Source: a bacterium
GTDB lineage: Bacteria; Bacillota_A; Clostridia; Lachnospirales; Lachnospiraceae
DNA: 19,321 nucleotides
Assembly (NCBI GenBank): GCA_004562915.1
Contig: SFQZ01000056.1
Coordinates: 1 to 19,321, forward strand
Direction of reading: 5' to 3'
Shown: positions 7,285 to 15,299 of the stretch, one piece after another
Numbering within the stretch: the first letter of the stretch is position 1
Layout of the letters: each line of letters begins with the position of its first letter
Notes under the pieces: model-generated
Told to the model about the DNA's origin: nothing
The model's database searches: none
What the model saw: only the letters and a program-made list of their open reading frames with translations
Translations under genes and position numbers: made by a program

Positions 7285-7314
7285 GTTTGCATCCAGAATT
7301 GTCTGGATGCAAAC
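7285..7314. repeat. Perfect 13-bp inverted repeat
   Basis: GTTTGCATCCAGA (7285-7297) and TCTGGATGCAAAC (7302-7314) are exact reverse complements with a 4-nt ATTG loop. There is no T-run on either side, so it is not a classical terminator. It lies 40 nt beyond the reductase stop and could be an mRNA 3'-end stabiliser or a protein site. Confidence 0.8.
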
Positions 7315-7354
7315 CTATATTGTTCGGATGAGGCCGTTCCAGACGTTTAAATAT

Positions 7355-9331
7355 CTACAGCTTCAGAGCACAATAGTAAGCCTGGTTCACAGCAGTGGCG
7401 ATAAAACCGGCATTTGCACTGTCGCCAACATTATAGAGTTCCGGTACACAGCCATTTAATGCTTCGAAGAGGGATGTGTCCGGACGATCACCAACAGCAA
7501 CCACTACGGTGTTTGCCAGGATTTCTTCAATGTTACCGTTTTTATCCTGGTAAACAACAGCATTCTCTTTAATCTCCTGACAACGACAGGATGTCAGGAG
7601 TGAAACACCATAACCTTTTAAGTGTCCAAGAACAATTGTTCTTGTAACATTTACCATTTTTTCCGCAATGGTATCTAACATTTCGATTACCGTTACTTTC
7701 TTACCAGCAGCCGCTAAGAGTTCTGCGGTCTCACAACCAACACTTCCGCCGCCAATGATAACAACTCGCTCACCGGATTCTTTGCCGCTAAGGATTTCTT
7801 TTGCATTCACTGCATACTCAAATCCCGGAATCGGAAGTGATGCCGGACGAACACCGGTCGCACAGATTACTGCATCCGGATTAAGGGCAACGATATCATC
7901 TACTGATAGTTCTGTATTAAGATGTACATCTACACCTGTAAGTTCTAACTGACGTTCTAAGTACGGAAATAATAATTCCATATTCTGTTTGTGAGGCGGT
8001 TTTACTGCATAACGAAGTTGCCCACCAATCTTTTCATCCTTCTCATAAAGTGAGACCTTATGACCACGTTTTGCCGCGATTCTCGCAGCCTCCACACCAG
8101 CAACACCGCCACCGATAACAACTACACTTTTAACAGTTTCAGCCATCGGGATTGTATAGTCATTATCTCCCTGGCCAATCACCGCATTGCCAGAACAGCA
8201 ACAGGTCGTACCATCCTGAAGCTGAATATCGATGCACATACCACATCCGATACATGGACGGATCTCATCCTGACGATCTTCTTCAATTAGTTTTACAAGG
8301 TTGGGCTGCACAAGAAGAGCGTGCCCGAGGAAAATAAAGTCACACTGATGTTCAGCAAGAGCTTTTTCAGCTATATCCGGGTTCTCTGCTCGACCTCCAC
8401 CAATCATCTGAATGGTGGCCGGCTTTCCTGTCATTTTCATAATGCCATATTTTAATGCCATGCAAAGTCCTACAGCCTGACAATATGGAGATGCAGAAGT
8501 CGGAAGGTCATCCATATCAGCCTCTTTTTTCCATGTTCCTGCGAGAACTTCTAATGCATCAACACCTGCATCCTGGAAACGTTTTGCATAATACACACCG
8601 TCCTCCAATGTGATACCGGCATCTTCCCCCTGCTCCATACAGCTGTATTTAACAATAACAGCGAAGTCATTGCCACAAAGTTCGCGAATCCTTCTGATAA
8701 TATTTAAATGAAAACGCACACGGTTCTCCGGATTTCCGCCATATTCATCTGTTCTGACATTGGCAGTAGAGGAAAGGAATTGCTGACCAAGATAATAACC
8801 AACACTATGTAACTCGATACCGTCAAATCCTGCTTTTTTCGCACGAAGGGCAGCAAGTGCATACTTTTCCTCAATCTCATGAATCTCATCTATTGTCAAA
8901 GCACGCGGCTCTTCATTGCTGAGTCCCATCATAAAGGAATATGGCATTGCAACAGCACTCGGAGCAACCGGCTGTCCACCGGTAATAGCACGACGGGCTC
9001 CACGGCCAGTATGGCTGATCTGGAGTACACATTTTGCTCCTTCTTTATGGATAGCATCAGCGAGACGTGTCATGCCCGGAATATATTTATCATCATCAAT
9101 GACCAACATACGTGCTGTATTGAGACCGAGCGGTGTATCCACACAGGTAACTTCGACTACAATAAGTCCAACACCGCCTTTTGCACGTTCTACATAGTGA
9201 TTTATGACGGCGTCATTTACGAAACCGCCGTCAGACTGGCTCATACCCATTGCACACATTACGGTCTTATTACGAAGTTCAATATTACCAATCTTACCGG
9301 GAGATAAAAGAATAGGATATTTTATAGTCAT
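7355..9331 (-). CDS. Old-yellow-enzyme-family Fe-S flavoenzyme, 2,4-dienoyl-CoA reductase/BaiCD-like (658 aa)
   Basis: There are three parts. Residues about 5-345 are an FMN-binding TIM barrel of the OYE family, with family motifs FLSSTANVRTDEYGGN and ENRVRF and H175 in the active-site strand ELHSVGYY. A 4Fe-4S cysteine cluster C360-IG-C363-GM-C366 and CCC377-379 follows. Residues about 400-658 bind FAD and NAD(P)H, with GGGVAG at 408 and GGGSVG at 527. The length and order match bacterial 2,4-dienoyl-CoA reductase and the bile-acid/steroid enoate reductases (BaiCD, BaiH and relatives). It would reduce an activated C=C bond. The third cysteine spacing (CxxCxxC) is one residue shorter than the usual CxxCxxxC. 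The ATG at 9331 has CAGGAGG 8 nt upstream, and the gene follows the SDR gene by 55 nt in the same direction. The substrate is not determinable here. Confidence 0.93.
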   Translation of the reverse strand: MTIKYPILLSPGKIGNIELRNKTVMCAMGMSQSDGGFVNDAVINHYVERAKGGVGLIVVEVTCVDTPLGLNTARMLVIDDDKYIPGMTRLADAIHKEGAKCVLQISHTGRGARRAITGGQPVAPSAVAMPYSFMMGLSNEEPRALTIDEIHEIEEKYALAALRAKKAGFDGIELHSVGYYLGQQFLSSTANVRTDEYGGNPENRVRFHLNIIRRIRELCGNDFAVIVKYSCMEQGEDAGITLEDGVYYAKRFQDAGVDALEVLAGTWKKEADMDDLPTSASPYCQAVGLCMALKYGIMKMTGKPATIQMIGGGRAENPDIAEKALAEHQCDFIFLGHALLVQPNLVKLIEEDRQDEIRPCIGCGMCIDIQLQDGTTCCCSGNAVIGQGDNDYTIPMAETVKSVVVIGGGVAGVEAARIAAKRGHKVSLYEKDEKIGGQLRYAVKPPHKQNMELLFPYLERQLELTGVDVHLNTELSVDDIVALNPDAVICATGVRPASLPIPGFEYAVNAKEILSGKESGERVVIIGGGSVGCETAELLAAAGKKVTVIEMLDTIAEKMVNVTRTIVLGHLKGYGVSLLTSCRCQEIKENAVVYQDKNGNIEEILANTVVVAVGDRPDTSLFEALNGCVPELYNVGDSANAGFIATAVNQAYYCALKL

Positions 9332-9386
9332 AACGATTTCCTCCTGAATATTTACTTTACATACAGTTATTTATTGTAACATTGTC

Positions 9387-10190
9387 TTATTGTACCGGTT
9401 CCATGATATCTCCAAACATTGGAGCAGCAAGTCCATAGCCACCGCATACCTCCATCAAATGGCCTGTAATCCAGGAAGATTCATCTGATGCCAAGAATAC
9501 GATTGCATTTGCCTGATCACGCGGGTCACCCAGCCGACGAATCAGGGTATGCTTCATCCAAGCTTCTTTGAAGGATTCAGGAAGTGCCTGAGCAGTTGCC
9601 TGAGAAACGGTAAATCCCGGAAGGACTGCATTACAGCGGATTCCCTGCCGACCGTACTGAACGGCGATCTGCTGTGTGAGGAAGTTCAGTGCAGCTTTCG
9701 CAACACCATAGTAGGTGCGAGTCACATCTGGCTGAATACCGGTAGAAGATGAAACATTGACAATAGAACCGCCGCCGCCTTTGATCATAAGTGGAATAAT
9801 AACATGTGCACACTCCGCACTGACTCCAAGGATACCTTCCATAAGGCCCATACAGGTCTCGTGAGTAGTTTCTGTAACTGTTGTGTTATTTGGGGACATT
9901 GTTGGTCCGCCGATTGCATTGTTAACGAAAATGTCGATTCGTCCGGCATCTTCATAAGCTTCCGTGATTGCAGCGCTGATAGATTCTAATTCATTACAGT
10001 CAAAATAGATAACTTTTCGTACTCTACCCGGATATTTACCCTCTGTTTCTTTTGCCAGTTCTTTTCCATACTCTACGCGGCGAACGAGCATATAAACATC
10101 GGCACCTTCCTCAAGCAACTTATACAAAGTTGCCTGTCCGATTCCATTTGTACATCCAGTTACCAGTGCAATTTTTCCATCACAAGTCAT
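9387..10190 (-). CDS. Short-chain dehydrogenase/reductase (267 aa)
   Basis: This is a classical SDR. The nucleotide-binding motif is TGCTNGIG (11-18), VNNAIGG (89-95) stands in place of NNAG, and the catalytic residues are S148 in NVSSSTG and Y161-GVA-K165. A GF-x-V-S substrate-loop region follows at about 194-200, and the C-terminal G-G-Y-G segment is normal. It oxidises or reduces a hydroxyl/keto pair with NAD(P)(H) in the cytoplasm. The ATG at 10190 has AAGGAG 9 nt upstream; the longer frame to 10319 has no such site. The OYE-type reductase gene follows on the same strand and a TetR gene diverges upstream. That pairing resembles hydroxysteroid dehydrogenase plus enoate reductase sets of gut Clostridia, but other alcohols are equally possible. 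Confidence 0.92.
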   Translation of the reverse strand: MTCDGKIALVTGCTNGIGQATLYKLLEEGADVYMLVRRVEYGKELAKETEGKYPGRVRKVIYFDCNELESISAAITEAYEDAGRIDIFVNNAIGGPTMSPNNTTVTETTHETCMGLMEGILGVSAECAHVIIPLMIKGGGGSIVNVSSSTGIQPDVTRTYYGVAKAALNFLTQQIAVQYGRQGIRCNAVLPGFTVSQATAQALPESFKEAWMKHTLIRRLGDPRDQANAIVFLASDESSWITGHLMEVCGGYGLAAPMFGDIMEPVQ

Positions 10191-10309
10191 AGTATGAATC
10201 TCCTTTCTACGTTCTATATGGTTGTTAAAAGTTATGATCGGGAATCTGCCATTTTCTAAATACGACCTCCTTTCCATAGTGAATTTTAAGCATAAAAAAC
10301 AACAGTCCC

Positions 10310-10338
10310 TTGCTTGCACATATATTTTCTGCTATAAT
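10310..10338 (+). promoter_or_regulatory. Promoter of the TetR gene
   Basis: TTGCTT (10310-10315), a 17-nt spacer and TATAAT (10333-10338) lie 35 nt upstream of the ATG at 10373. The 182-bp divergent region to the SDR gene must also hold the TetR operator, but no long palindrome stands out. Confidence 0.65.
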
Positions 10339-10372
10339 CTTTTAAAATAAAAAAACAGAGGCAGGTTTTTAT

Positions 10373-10951
10373 ATGTTACAGGCTGAAAAAACAGAGCGTA
10401 CCCATCAGGAATTTTTAAAAGCCGCCCGTTTCCTGTTCCTTGAACAGGGGTTTGACAACACAAGTATAGCAGATATCGTGGAGCGGGCAGGCTATTCCAC
10501 AGGGGCATTTTACCGTCATTACAAAACAAAATCAGACATCCTTCAGGAATTATGGTCAGATTTCGTGGAACAATATATTCAAGATTCTATTGCCGGAGCA
10601 AAAAATACAAAAACATTGGAGGAAGCGATTGATTATTTGATTCTTCGCAGCGAAGAATATTTTAGTCATCCCATGTTTTTCTGTTATTACAATGCCAGTA
10701 TTACGCGTGTATTAAACACCGGTAAAGAGTATATTCCAAATGGAGCAAAAGACTTTACTGACATGCTCTATCAGCTACTTTTACGGGAATATCCGAATGC
10801 AGAGGAGAAGCGCCTCCGAACCTATGCAAGTGCCTTGCATGCGGTTATCAATGCATATTCCAGTAGTGAGGTATTAGATCAGGATTTCTATTTTGACGAG
10901 AAAACAAGTAGAGAAATTCTGATATCAATGGCCAGTCAGGCCGGATATTAA
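10373..10951 (+). CDS. TetR/AcrR-family transcriptional regulator (192 aa)
   Basis: Residues about 8-54 form the TetR DNA-binding domain: FLKAARFLFLEQGFDNTSIADIV is helix 1 into the helix-turn-helix, and AGYSTGAFYRHYKTKSDIL is the recognition helix with its conserved YRHYK-KSDIL. The rest is an all-helical ligand-binding and dimerisation domain. The ATG at 10373 has GAGGCAGG about 6 nt upstream. It diverges from the SDR/OYE-reductase pair, so it is the probable local repressor and would release in the presence of the substrate or a related hydrophobic ligand (inference). A hairpin (10971-10986) follows the stop codon. Confidence 0.92.
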   Translation: MLQAEKTERTHQEFLKAARFLFLEQGFDNTSIADIVERAGYSTGAFYRHYKTKSDILQELWSDFVEQYIQDSIAGAKNTKTLEEAIDYLILRSEEYFSHPMFFCYYNASITRVLNTGKEYIPNGAKDFTDMLYQLLLREYPNAEEKRLRTYASALHAVINAYSSSEVLDQDFYFDEKTSREILISMASQAGY

Positions 10952-10970
10952 TTGTAGGTAAAGGTTGTGC

Positions 10971-10990
10971 CGAACAGAAGTGTTCGTTTG
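10971..10990 (+). terminator. Hairpin after the TetR gene
   Basis: CGAACA (10971-10976) and TGTTCG (10981-10986) have a GAAG tetraloop and are followed by TTTG, 19 nt after the stop codon. The T-run is short, so termination strength is uncertain. Confidence 0.45.
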
Positions 10991-11009
10991 TACAAAAAGA
11001 GAATCATAT

Positions 11010-11184
11010 TCACTTTTTATAAGTATAGTATTTTTCTGGCAGTTTGTCAATTATATACTTGAATAAAAGTTTCCTGGGTGACATCCTCGGCCAGATGATA
11101 ATCTTTTAAATAGACATAGCACATGCGCAATATACTATCCCCATATTCAGTTATAAGTTCAGATATTATTTTTTCCTCCGGCAT
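11010..11184 (-). pseudogene. ECF-type sigma-70 factor remnant (region 2 plus a scrap of region 4)
   Basis: From an ATG at 11184, with GAGGAAAG upstream, 45 codons encode a typical start of a small sigma factor: a helix with YGDSILRMCYVYLKD and then the region 2.2-like motif LAEDVTQETF. It ends in TGA at 11047-11049. In another frame directly after (11051-11010) the residues IDKLPEKYYTYKK resemble the start of region 4, which usually lies about 70-80 residues later. The gene therefore looks internally deleted and frameshifted. It cannot encode a working sigma factor, because both the -35 recognition domain and the rest of region 2 are missing. It lies downstream of the winged-helix gene on the same strand, beyond that gene's terminator. 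Confidence 0.7.
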
Positions 11185-11260
11185 CTATCTTTCCTCTTTT
11201 ACTATTAGACACAAGAAAGTTCATTCAGGTTACATTTTTATCACATATTTTTAAATAATA

Positions 11261-11297
11261 AAAGGACCAATAGTATATGTAATACTATCAGTCCTTT
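11261..11297 (-). terminator. Strong terminator after the winged-helix gene
   Basis: A two-part stem has outer arms AAAGGAC (11261-11267) and GTCCTTT (11291-11297) and inner arms ATAGTAT (11270-11276) and ATACTAT (11282-11288). On the minus strand it is followed by TATTATTT. It starts 3 nt after the stop of the winged-helix gene. Confidence 0.75.
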
Positions 11298-11299
11298 AC

Positions 11300-11707
11300 T
11301 CACCCCACAAACCTATACCCGCTCCCGACCACAGTTTCTATGTACCCATCTCCAATCTTCCGTCTAAGGGAATACACCACATTCGCCACCGCCGCCCCGC
11401 AATGCTCCGGGTACGCTTTCCAGACTGCTTCGTAGATCTGCTCTTTTGAAAGAACCCAGGAGGGGTGTTGGGCTAGGTAGAGTAAAGTAAAGAACTCATG
11501 GTGGGTGAGAGGGACGGGAATGCCATTGTGATAGACGGTCTGTTCATGGATGTGGATTTCCAGATTAGGAAAGGTGAGGATGTCGGAACTATGGGTGGTT
11601 TCCTGGGACTCCGCACCCGGCAGTGAAACCAGGACGGTTTCTGAAATGCTCCCGGAGGGAGCAATCTTCCTCATTACAATTTCTATCGTTCCAACCAATA
11701 TCACCAC
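11300..11707 (-). CDS. Stand-alone winged-helix DNA-binding protein, Trans_reg_C type (about 124-135 aa)
   Basis: Residues about 45-135 form an OmpR/PhoB-type winged helix: LTFPNLEIHIHEQTV is the leading strand pair, PLTHHEFFTLLYLAQHP helix 1, and SKEQIYEAVW and AVANVVYSLRRKI the recognition helix. The C-terminal hairpin reads YIETVVGSGYRFVG. There is no receiver domain, only a short N-terminal extension, so it is an orphan regulator or the leftover output domain of a larger protein. The start is uncertain: GTG 11707 gives 135 residues and ATG 11674 gives 124, and neither has a strong SD. A pseudogene paralogue lies at 17698-18021. It follows the 96-aa ORF by 8 nt and ends at a strong terminator. 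Confidence 0.75.
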   Translation of the reverse strand: MVILVGTIEIVMRKIAPSGSISETVLVSLPGAESQETTHSSDILTFPNLEIHIHEQTVYHNGIPVPLTHHEFFTLLYLAQHPSWVLSKEQIYEAVWKAYPEHCGAAVANVVYSLRRKIGDGYIETVVGSGYRFVG

Positions 11708-11715
11708 CCACCATT

Positions 11716-12006
11716 TTAATACTCAATAACCAATGTTTCCTGTCTGCCATCAGGAAAAGTATAAACAAATCTGGCTGCAGAATCCTTACAAGCCCAAAAG
11801 AAAGGCTCCGTGCAAGCAACATCAAATCTGGCTTCTCCATCTAATATGTTAATAAGCCTAATTGCATCAAAATAACTTTCATTATTCATGTCCATTAAAT
11901 TTAACTGTTCTCCCATAAGTTGATATAATTCTCGTTTTGTAATAGGGTCTGTTGCGATCTGATTATACCGAAAACGTATATTTGTCTGTCTATTACTGTT
12001 AATCAC
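11716..12006 (-). CDS. Unrecognised small protein (up to 96 aa)
   Basis: I do not recognise this family. The protein is soluble, with a mixed helix/strand composition and an acidic middle (LMDMNNESYFDAIRLINILDGE) followed by aromatic strands (FFWACKDSAARFVYTFPDG). The only upstream start is a GTG at 12006 without a ribosome binding site, and a stop lies four codons further up. The gene may therefore be truncated at its 5' end or may start at an internal ATG (M31, M38 or M40). It is followed closely by the winged-helix gene in the same direction, suggesting co-transcription. Both sit in a stretch that otherwise holds remnants of mobile or regulatory DNA. Confidence 0.45.
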   Translation of the reverse strand: MINSNRQTNIRFRYNQIATDPITKRELYQLMGEQLNLMDMNNESYFDAIRLINILDGEARFDVACTEPFFWACKDSAARFVYTFPDGRQETLVIEY

Positions 12007-12078
12007 ATTGACCAGATTCTAACAACACTACACCTATACGGAACTTAACACACCTCAAAAGAATATACAAAAATTTGC

Positions 12079-12114
12079 TCTCCCATAAGCAACAAAATTT
12101 GTTCTTATGGGAGA
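12079..12114 (-). terminator. Strong terminator of the regulator-kinase-ABC cassette
   Basis: TCTCCCATAAG (12079-12089) pairs with CTTATGGGAGA (12104-12114), and AACAAA/TTTGTT continue the stem towards the loop with one bulged C. On the minus strand it is followed by GCAAATTTTTG. It lies 27 nt after the permease stop. Confidence 0.85.
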
Positions 12115-12141
12115 ATACAGCTTTAATCATCCCTTTTGAAA

Positions 12142-14622
12142 TTATTCAACAGTTTCAATAGAATCCACAATGTTCATTCTTGCAATAGAACGCAGCGGAA
12201 TTGCTGTTGCAAGCAGGCAGGCCACAATAGAGATAATCGCAGCTTCGACAATTGCCACAACTGGAACAGTGACAAGCTGCAAAGCGTCGGTCTGTGCTGC
12301 TCCGACAAAGATACAGCAGATATAGCCAAACACTGCCCCAATCACTGACGCAAAGATACCGTAATAAGCGCCCTCCCACAGAAATGTTTTATAAAGGCTC
12401 GCTGCACTCATTCCAATAGCCCGCTGCATCCCGATTTCACCGACACGAGTATGGATATTGCTATAAACGGTGTTGATGATGTTCAGGATGCCAATGATAC
12501 CGATAAAGATGATAAGCACCCAGCACAGCATTTTGATCTGTTCAAAACTTTCCATCATCTCATTGCTGCTTTGGAGATAGGAAAGCCAATGTGTTCCCGG
12601 ATATTCATTACACCAGCTATCCAGCCAGCTTTCAAAGGTATCTGTATCGGCGTTATCTTGTAATGTAGGATAGACTTCTGAATAACTGTCATTCCCGATC
12701 AGTGAACAGTATATTTCGTCATTCACGATGAGTTGAACACCATTCGTAAAGCCGTCATTATTGATTGTAATTGCTGTATCAATCAATCCTAATACACGAA
12801 GTGTTCTGTCTCCCAGTTGGACGGTATCTCCCACAGAAAGATTCGTCTGCTGAACAGTTGTATCTCCATAAGAAAAGGCAATAGGATTTTTTACAAGGCA
12901 GCCGGTTCCATCTTTTAAAGCCTGTTTATCCTGGTCGGACAGGTTAGGTGCATAAATTTGTAATTGTGCCTCATCCACATTTACAAGCTGCAGGGTTTCA
13001 TGGCTCTGTACGGAAAAATCAGTTTCAAAGGGCAGCATATCACCGGCACCTGGCATAAATGCAGAAAGCCGTGTAGTAAAAACTCTTTCTACTGCGTCAT
13101 TTTCCGCTAATGTTTTTACAGCTTCTGCCGGGATGCCAACAGTTTCGTTCGTAACTGCATAGTCACTGAAATACATATCCTGAACGGAACTGCTGGCATC
13201 AAGCAGCCCCGTAAAGCTCTGCAAGGCAACGAATACGGTAATACTCATAACCAAAGACAGAATGGTAACTGCTGTTCTGCCACGCCCACGTTTCAGGTTA
13301 AGCCTTGCATAATAGGCTTCAAAGTTACGGATTTTGCTATTTCTTTTCACTCTGCGTTTGATTTTCACAGTTTGTCCCGACATAGCAACAGTCGGAGATA
13401 CATGGGATGCGTACCGGGCAGCAGGAAAGGCAGCCAGCATAGCAAACAGAAGTGTAACTGCAATACTGGCAAAGAGCATCGGCAATTTTACCGTACTGGC
13501 GGTATTGATTGCAGAGTTCAATTCGGAAACACTGTTTGCCATGAACAGATCGGGATTGAGAACCCCCGTAGCCGCAATCAATACACCTTTTGCTGACAAT
13601 GTACCGAGCAACAATCCGATAGGAATGCCAACTCCACAGAGAATGAAAAGCTGCAAAGAAACCAAACGATAGATTTGCCTCCGCTCTCCACCAATCGCAC
13701 GAAGTGTTCCGTATTCTTTGATGCGTTTTGTGATAGAAATTTTCAGAATGTTGTAGATTACCAGCCCAGCCGCCAGCAAGACCAGCACACCCACCAAAAT
13801 ACACGCCGCAGTCATAAATGAAAATCCTGTGCCGGTATCGCTGTCTGCCGCTTCATCATAGGAAATCCCGATAGCATCAAGCAAGACCCAGTTATACTGA
13901 ATATACCGTTCATCCACATTCAAATCTTCTGCAAGAGCATAAATAATGCTTTGAAAATTCTGCTTGTCATACGTCTTAAAATCTGTGGAATACAACAGAT
14001 ATTCTTCTGGCAGCAGTTCTTCTGCGGTTCCCTCTCCGGCAATCCCTTCAACCGTACCTGATGCGTAGCCGATATAGCTGCTTTCCAGAATACCTGTTAA
14101 CACAAAATTAGCAGAATATTCTAACTCTGGCAGCGATCCATCCATAACGGATACACACAAATCCAGAGAAACAGTATTGCCAATTATAGCGCCCAATCCA
14201 AGATATTGAAGCGCATCTTCTGACAGAGCAATCTCATTTGCTTCCTCTGGTAATCGTCCTTCCTTTATGTTTCCGATTGCCGGGTACATAGATAATGCGT
14301 TATCGTGATATTCCCGAAGATATAAAGATAAACTACTGTTTCCTAATGGTGTGCTGCCAACAAAGATCGTATCCCCTACATCATATAGGCGATCATCTTC
14401 ATGTAGCTTTTGTACCTGTTCCTTGCCAAGCTGATGAATGGTTGCATAGCGGTTTCCATTCAGACCCGCCGCCTGCTGAATACGCATGGATTGTAATATA
14501 CCAATAGACTGGCCGACCACTGTTGTCATAATCGTGGACATGATAACCGCAACCAAGATCAGGACTGCCGTGATTTTCTGTGCTTTCAGTTCTTTCCATG
14601 CAAGGGCTAAATAAGATTTCAT
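12142..14622 (-). CDS. FtsX/MacB-type ABC transporter permease (826 aa)
   Basis: There is an N-terminal membrane helix (about 18-40) and a large external domain to about 265. A first FtsX core follows with helices near 268-293, 322-350 and 385-410, including the conserved IKEYGTLRAIGG motif. A second unit then has a helix near 448-470, another external domain (475-690), and helices near 700-722, 755-780 and 795-817, with the matching motif VGEIGMQRAIGM. This duplicated FtsX layout is that of permeases that handle peptides or lipoproteins at the outer face of the membrane without classical transport. The ATG at 14622 overlaps the stop of the ATPase gene by 4 nt (ATGA). With the upstream kinase and regulator, it is most likely an antimicrobial-peptide sensing or resistance transporter (inference). 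Confidence 0.92.
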   Translation of the reverse strand: MKSYLALAWKELKAQKITAVLILVAVIMSTIMTTVVGQSIGILQSMRIQQAAGLNGNRYATIHQLGKEQVQKLHEDDRLYDVGDTIFVGSTPLGNSSLSLYLREYHDNALSMYPAIGNIKEGRLPEEANEIALSEDALQYLGLGAIIGNTVSLDLCVSVMDGSLPELEYSANFVLTGILESSYIGYASGTVEGIAGEGTAEELLPEEYLLYSTDFKTYDKQNFQSIIYALAEDLNVDERYIQYNWVLLDAIGISYDEAADSDTGTGFSFMTAACILVGVLVLLAAGLVIYNILKISITKRIKEYGTLRAIGGERRQIYRLVSLQLFILCGVGIPIGLLLGTLSAKGVLIAATGVLNPDLFMANSVSELNSAINTASTVKLPMLFASIAVTLLFAMLAAFPAARYASHVSPTVAMSGQTVKIKRRVKRNSKIRNFEAYYARLNLKRGRGRTAVTILSLVMSITVFVALQSFTGLLDASSSVQDMYFSDYAVTNETVGIPAEAVKTLAENDAVERVFTTRLSAFMPGAGDMLPFETDFSVQSHETLQLVNVDEAQLQIYAPNLSDQDKQALKDGTGCLVKNPIAFSYGDTTVQQTNLSVGDTVQLGDRTLRVLGLIDTAITINNDGFTNGVQLIVNDEIYCSLIGNDSYSEVYPTLQDNADTDTFESWLDSWCNEYPGTHWLSYLQSSNEMMESFEQIKMLCWVLIIFIGIIGILNIINTVYSNIHTRVGEIGMQRAIGMSAASLYKTFLWEGAYYGIFASVIGAVFGYICCIFVGAAQTDALQLVTVPVVAIVEAAIISIVACLLATAIPLRSIARMNIVDSIETVE

Positions 14623-15293
14623 CTTGCTGTCACCTCCGAAAGAACTCCGTCCACAATTACAAATTGCCGGTCTGCCATTCTTGCAATGCGGCTGTCGTGA
14701 GTGATGACAACCAGTGTTTTACCCATCTTTTTCCATATATTTCGCAGCATTTCCATAACCTCACCGCCGCTTTTGCTGTCCAGATTTCCAGTCGGTTCGT
14801 CAGCAAAAATAATATCCGGCTTTGCAATCAAGGCGCGGGCAATCGCTACACGCTGTTGCTGACCGCCAGAAAGTTCATGGGGCAAATGTGTCAGCCGTTC
14901 ATGAATACCTAACAAATCTGTAAGCTGATTTAGATATGTTTCGTCTGGCTGCTTTTTGTCCAGAAGCAAGGGCATGATGATGTTTTCTTTTGCGGTCAGT
15001 ACAGGAAGCAGATTGAATTGCTGAAAGATAAATCCGATGCGCTGACGGCGAAATGCAGACAGTTCTTTGTCATTAAAACGATAAATGTCTTTTCCATCGT
15101 ATGTCAGGCTGCCGGAAGTCGGCTTGTCCAGCCCGGACAGCAGATGGAGCAAGGTGCTTTTGCCGCTGCCAGATGGTCCCATAATAGAGATAAAATCGCT
15201 GGGTGCAATTTCAAGATTGACTTTATTAAGCGCAACGACACTGTTCTCGCCGCTGCCATAGATTTTCGATAGTTCCTTTGCTTCAATGTTCAT
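14619..15293 (-). CDS. ABC transporter ATP-binding protein, MacB/LolD type (224 aa)
   Basis: This is a canonical small ATPase of the MacB/LolD/BceA class: Walker A GPSGSGKST (39-47), Q-loop FIFQQFNLLP, signature LSGGQQQRVAIARAL, Walker B IIFADEPTGNLDS and H-loop VITHD. The ATG at 15293 has AAGGAGAG about 8 nt upstream; the longer frame to 15347 runs through the intergenic operator and is not used. The last codons overlap the permease start. The gene sits 61 nt behind the kinase gene. That gap contains a TTGAG direct-repeat element (15341-15360) and an inverted repeat that includes the SD, so it may have its own promoter or translational control. Confidence 0.95.
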   Translation of the reverse strand: MNIEAKELSKIYGSGENSVVALNKVNLEIAPSDFISIMGPSGSGKSTLLHLLSGLDKPTSGSLTYDGKDIYRFNDKELSAFRRQRIGFIFQQFNLLPVLTAKENIIMPLLLDKKQPDETYLNQLTDLLGIHERLTHLPHELSGGQQQRVAIARALIAKPDIIFADEPTGNLDSKSGGEVMEMLRNIWKKMGKTLVVITHDSRIARMADRQFVIVDGVLSEVTAR

Positions 15294-15299
15294 AAAAAA

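Larger units (their letters stand above)
6996..7354. other. Intergenic region between the reductase end and the LytTR regulator start
   Basis: No supported gene is present. An open frame on the plus strand (7115-7459) runs into the reductase gene antisense and has no RBS. The region holds the regulator promoter, a GAGAAGC/GCTTCTC hairpin at 7142-7159 and a 13-bp perfect inverted repeat at 7285-7314. Confidence 0.6.
10952..11299. other. Gene-poor stretch with a sigma-factor remnant and terminators
   Basis: No intact gene is present. It holds the hairpin CGAACA-GAAG-TGTTCG (10971-10986) followed by TTTG just after the TetR stop, the ECF sigma remnant (11010-11184), and the strong terminator of the winged-helix gene (11261-11297). 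Confidence 0.6.

Noticed and set aside
7115..7459. 114-aa plus-strand frame with hydrophobic stretch
   Set aside because: It has no ribosome binding site, overlaps the reductase gene antisense in its second half and crosses two inverted repeats.
10191..10372. TetR operator in the divergent region
   Set aside because: Only short palindromes such as TTTTA-AGCA-TAAAA (10274-10287) were seen. None is long or GC-balanced enough to name as the operator.
13337..13804. 155-aa minus-strand frame rich in cysteine
   Set aside because: It lies wholly inside the permease gene in another frame; the composition is that of a shadow frame.
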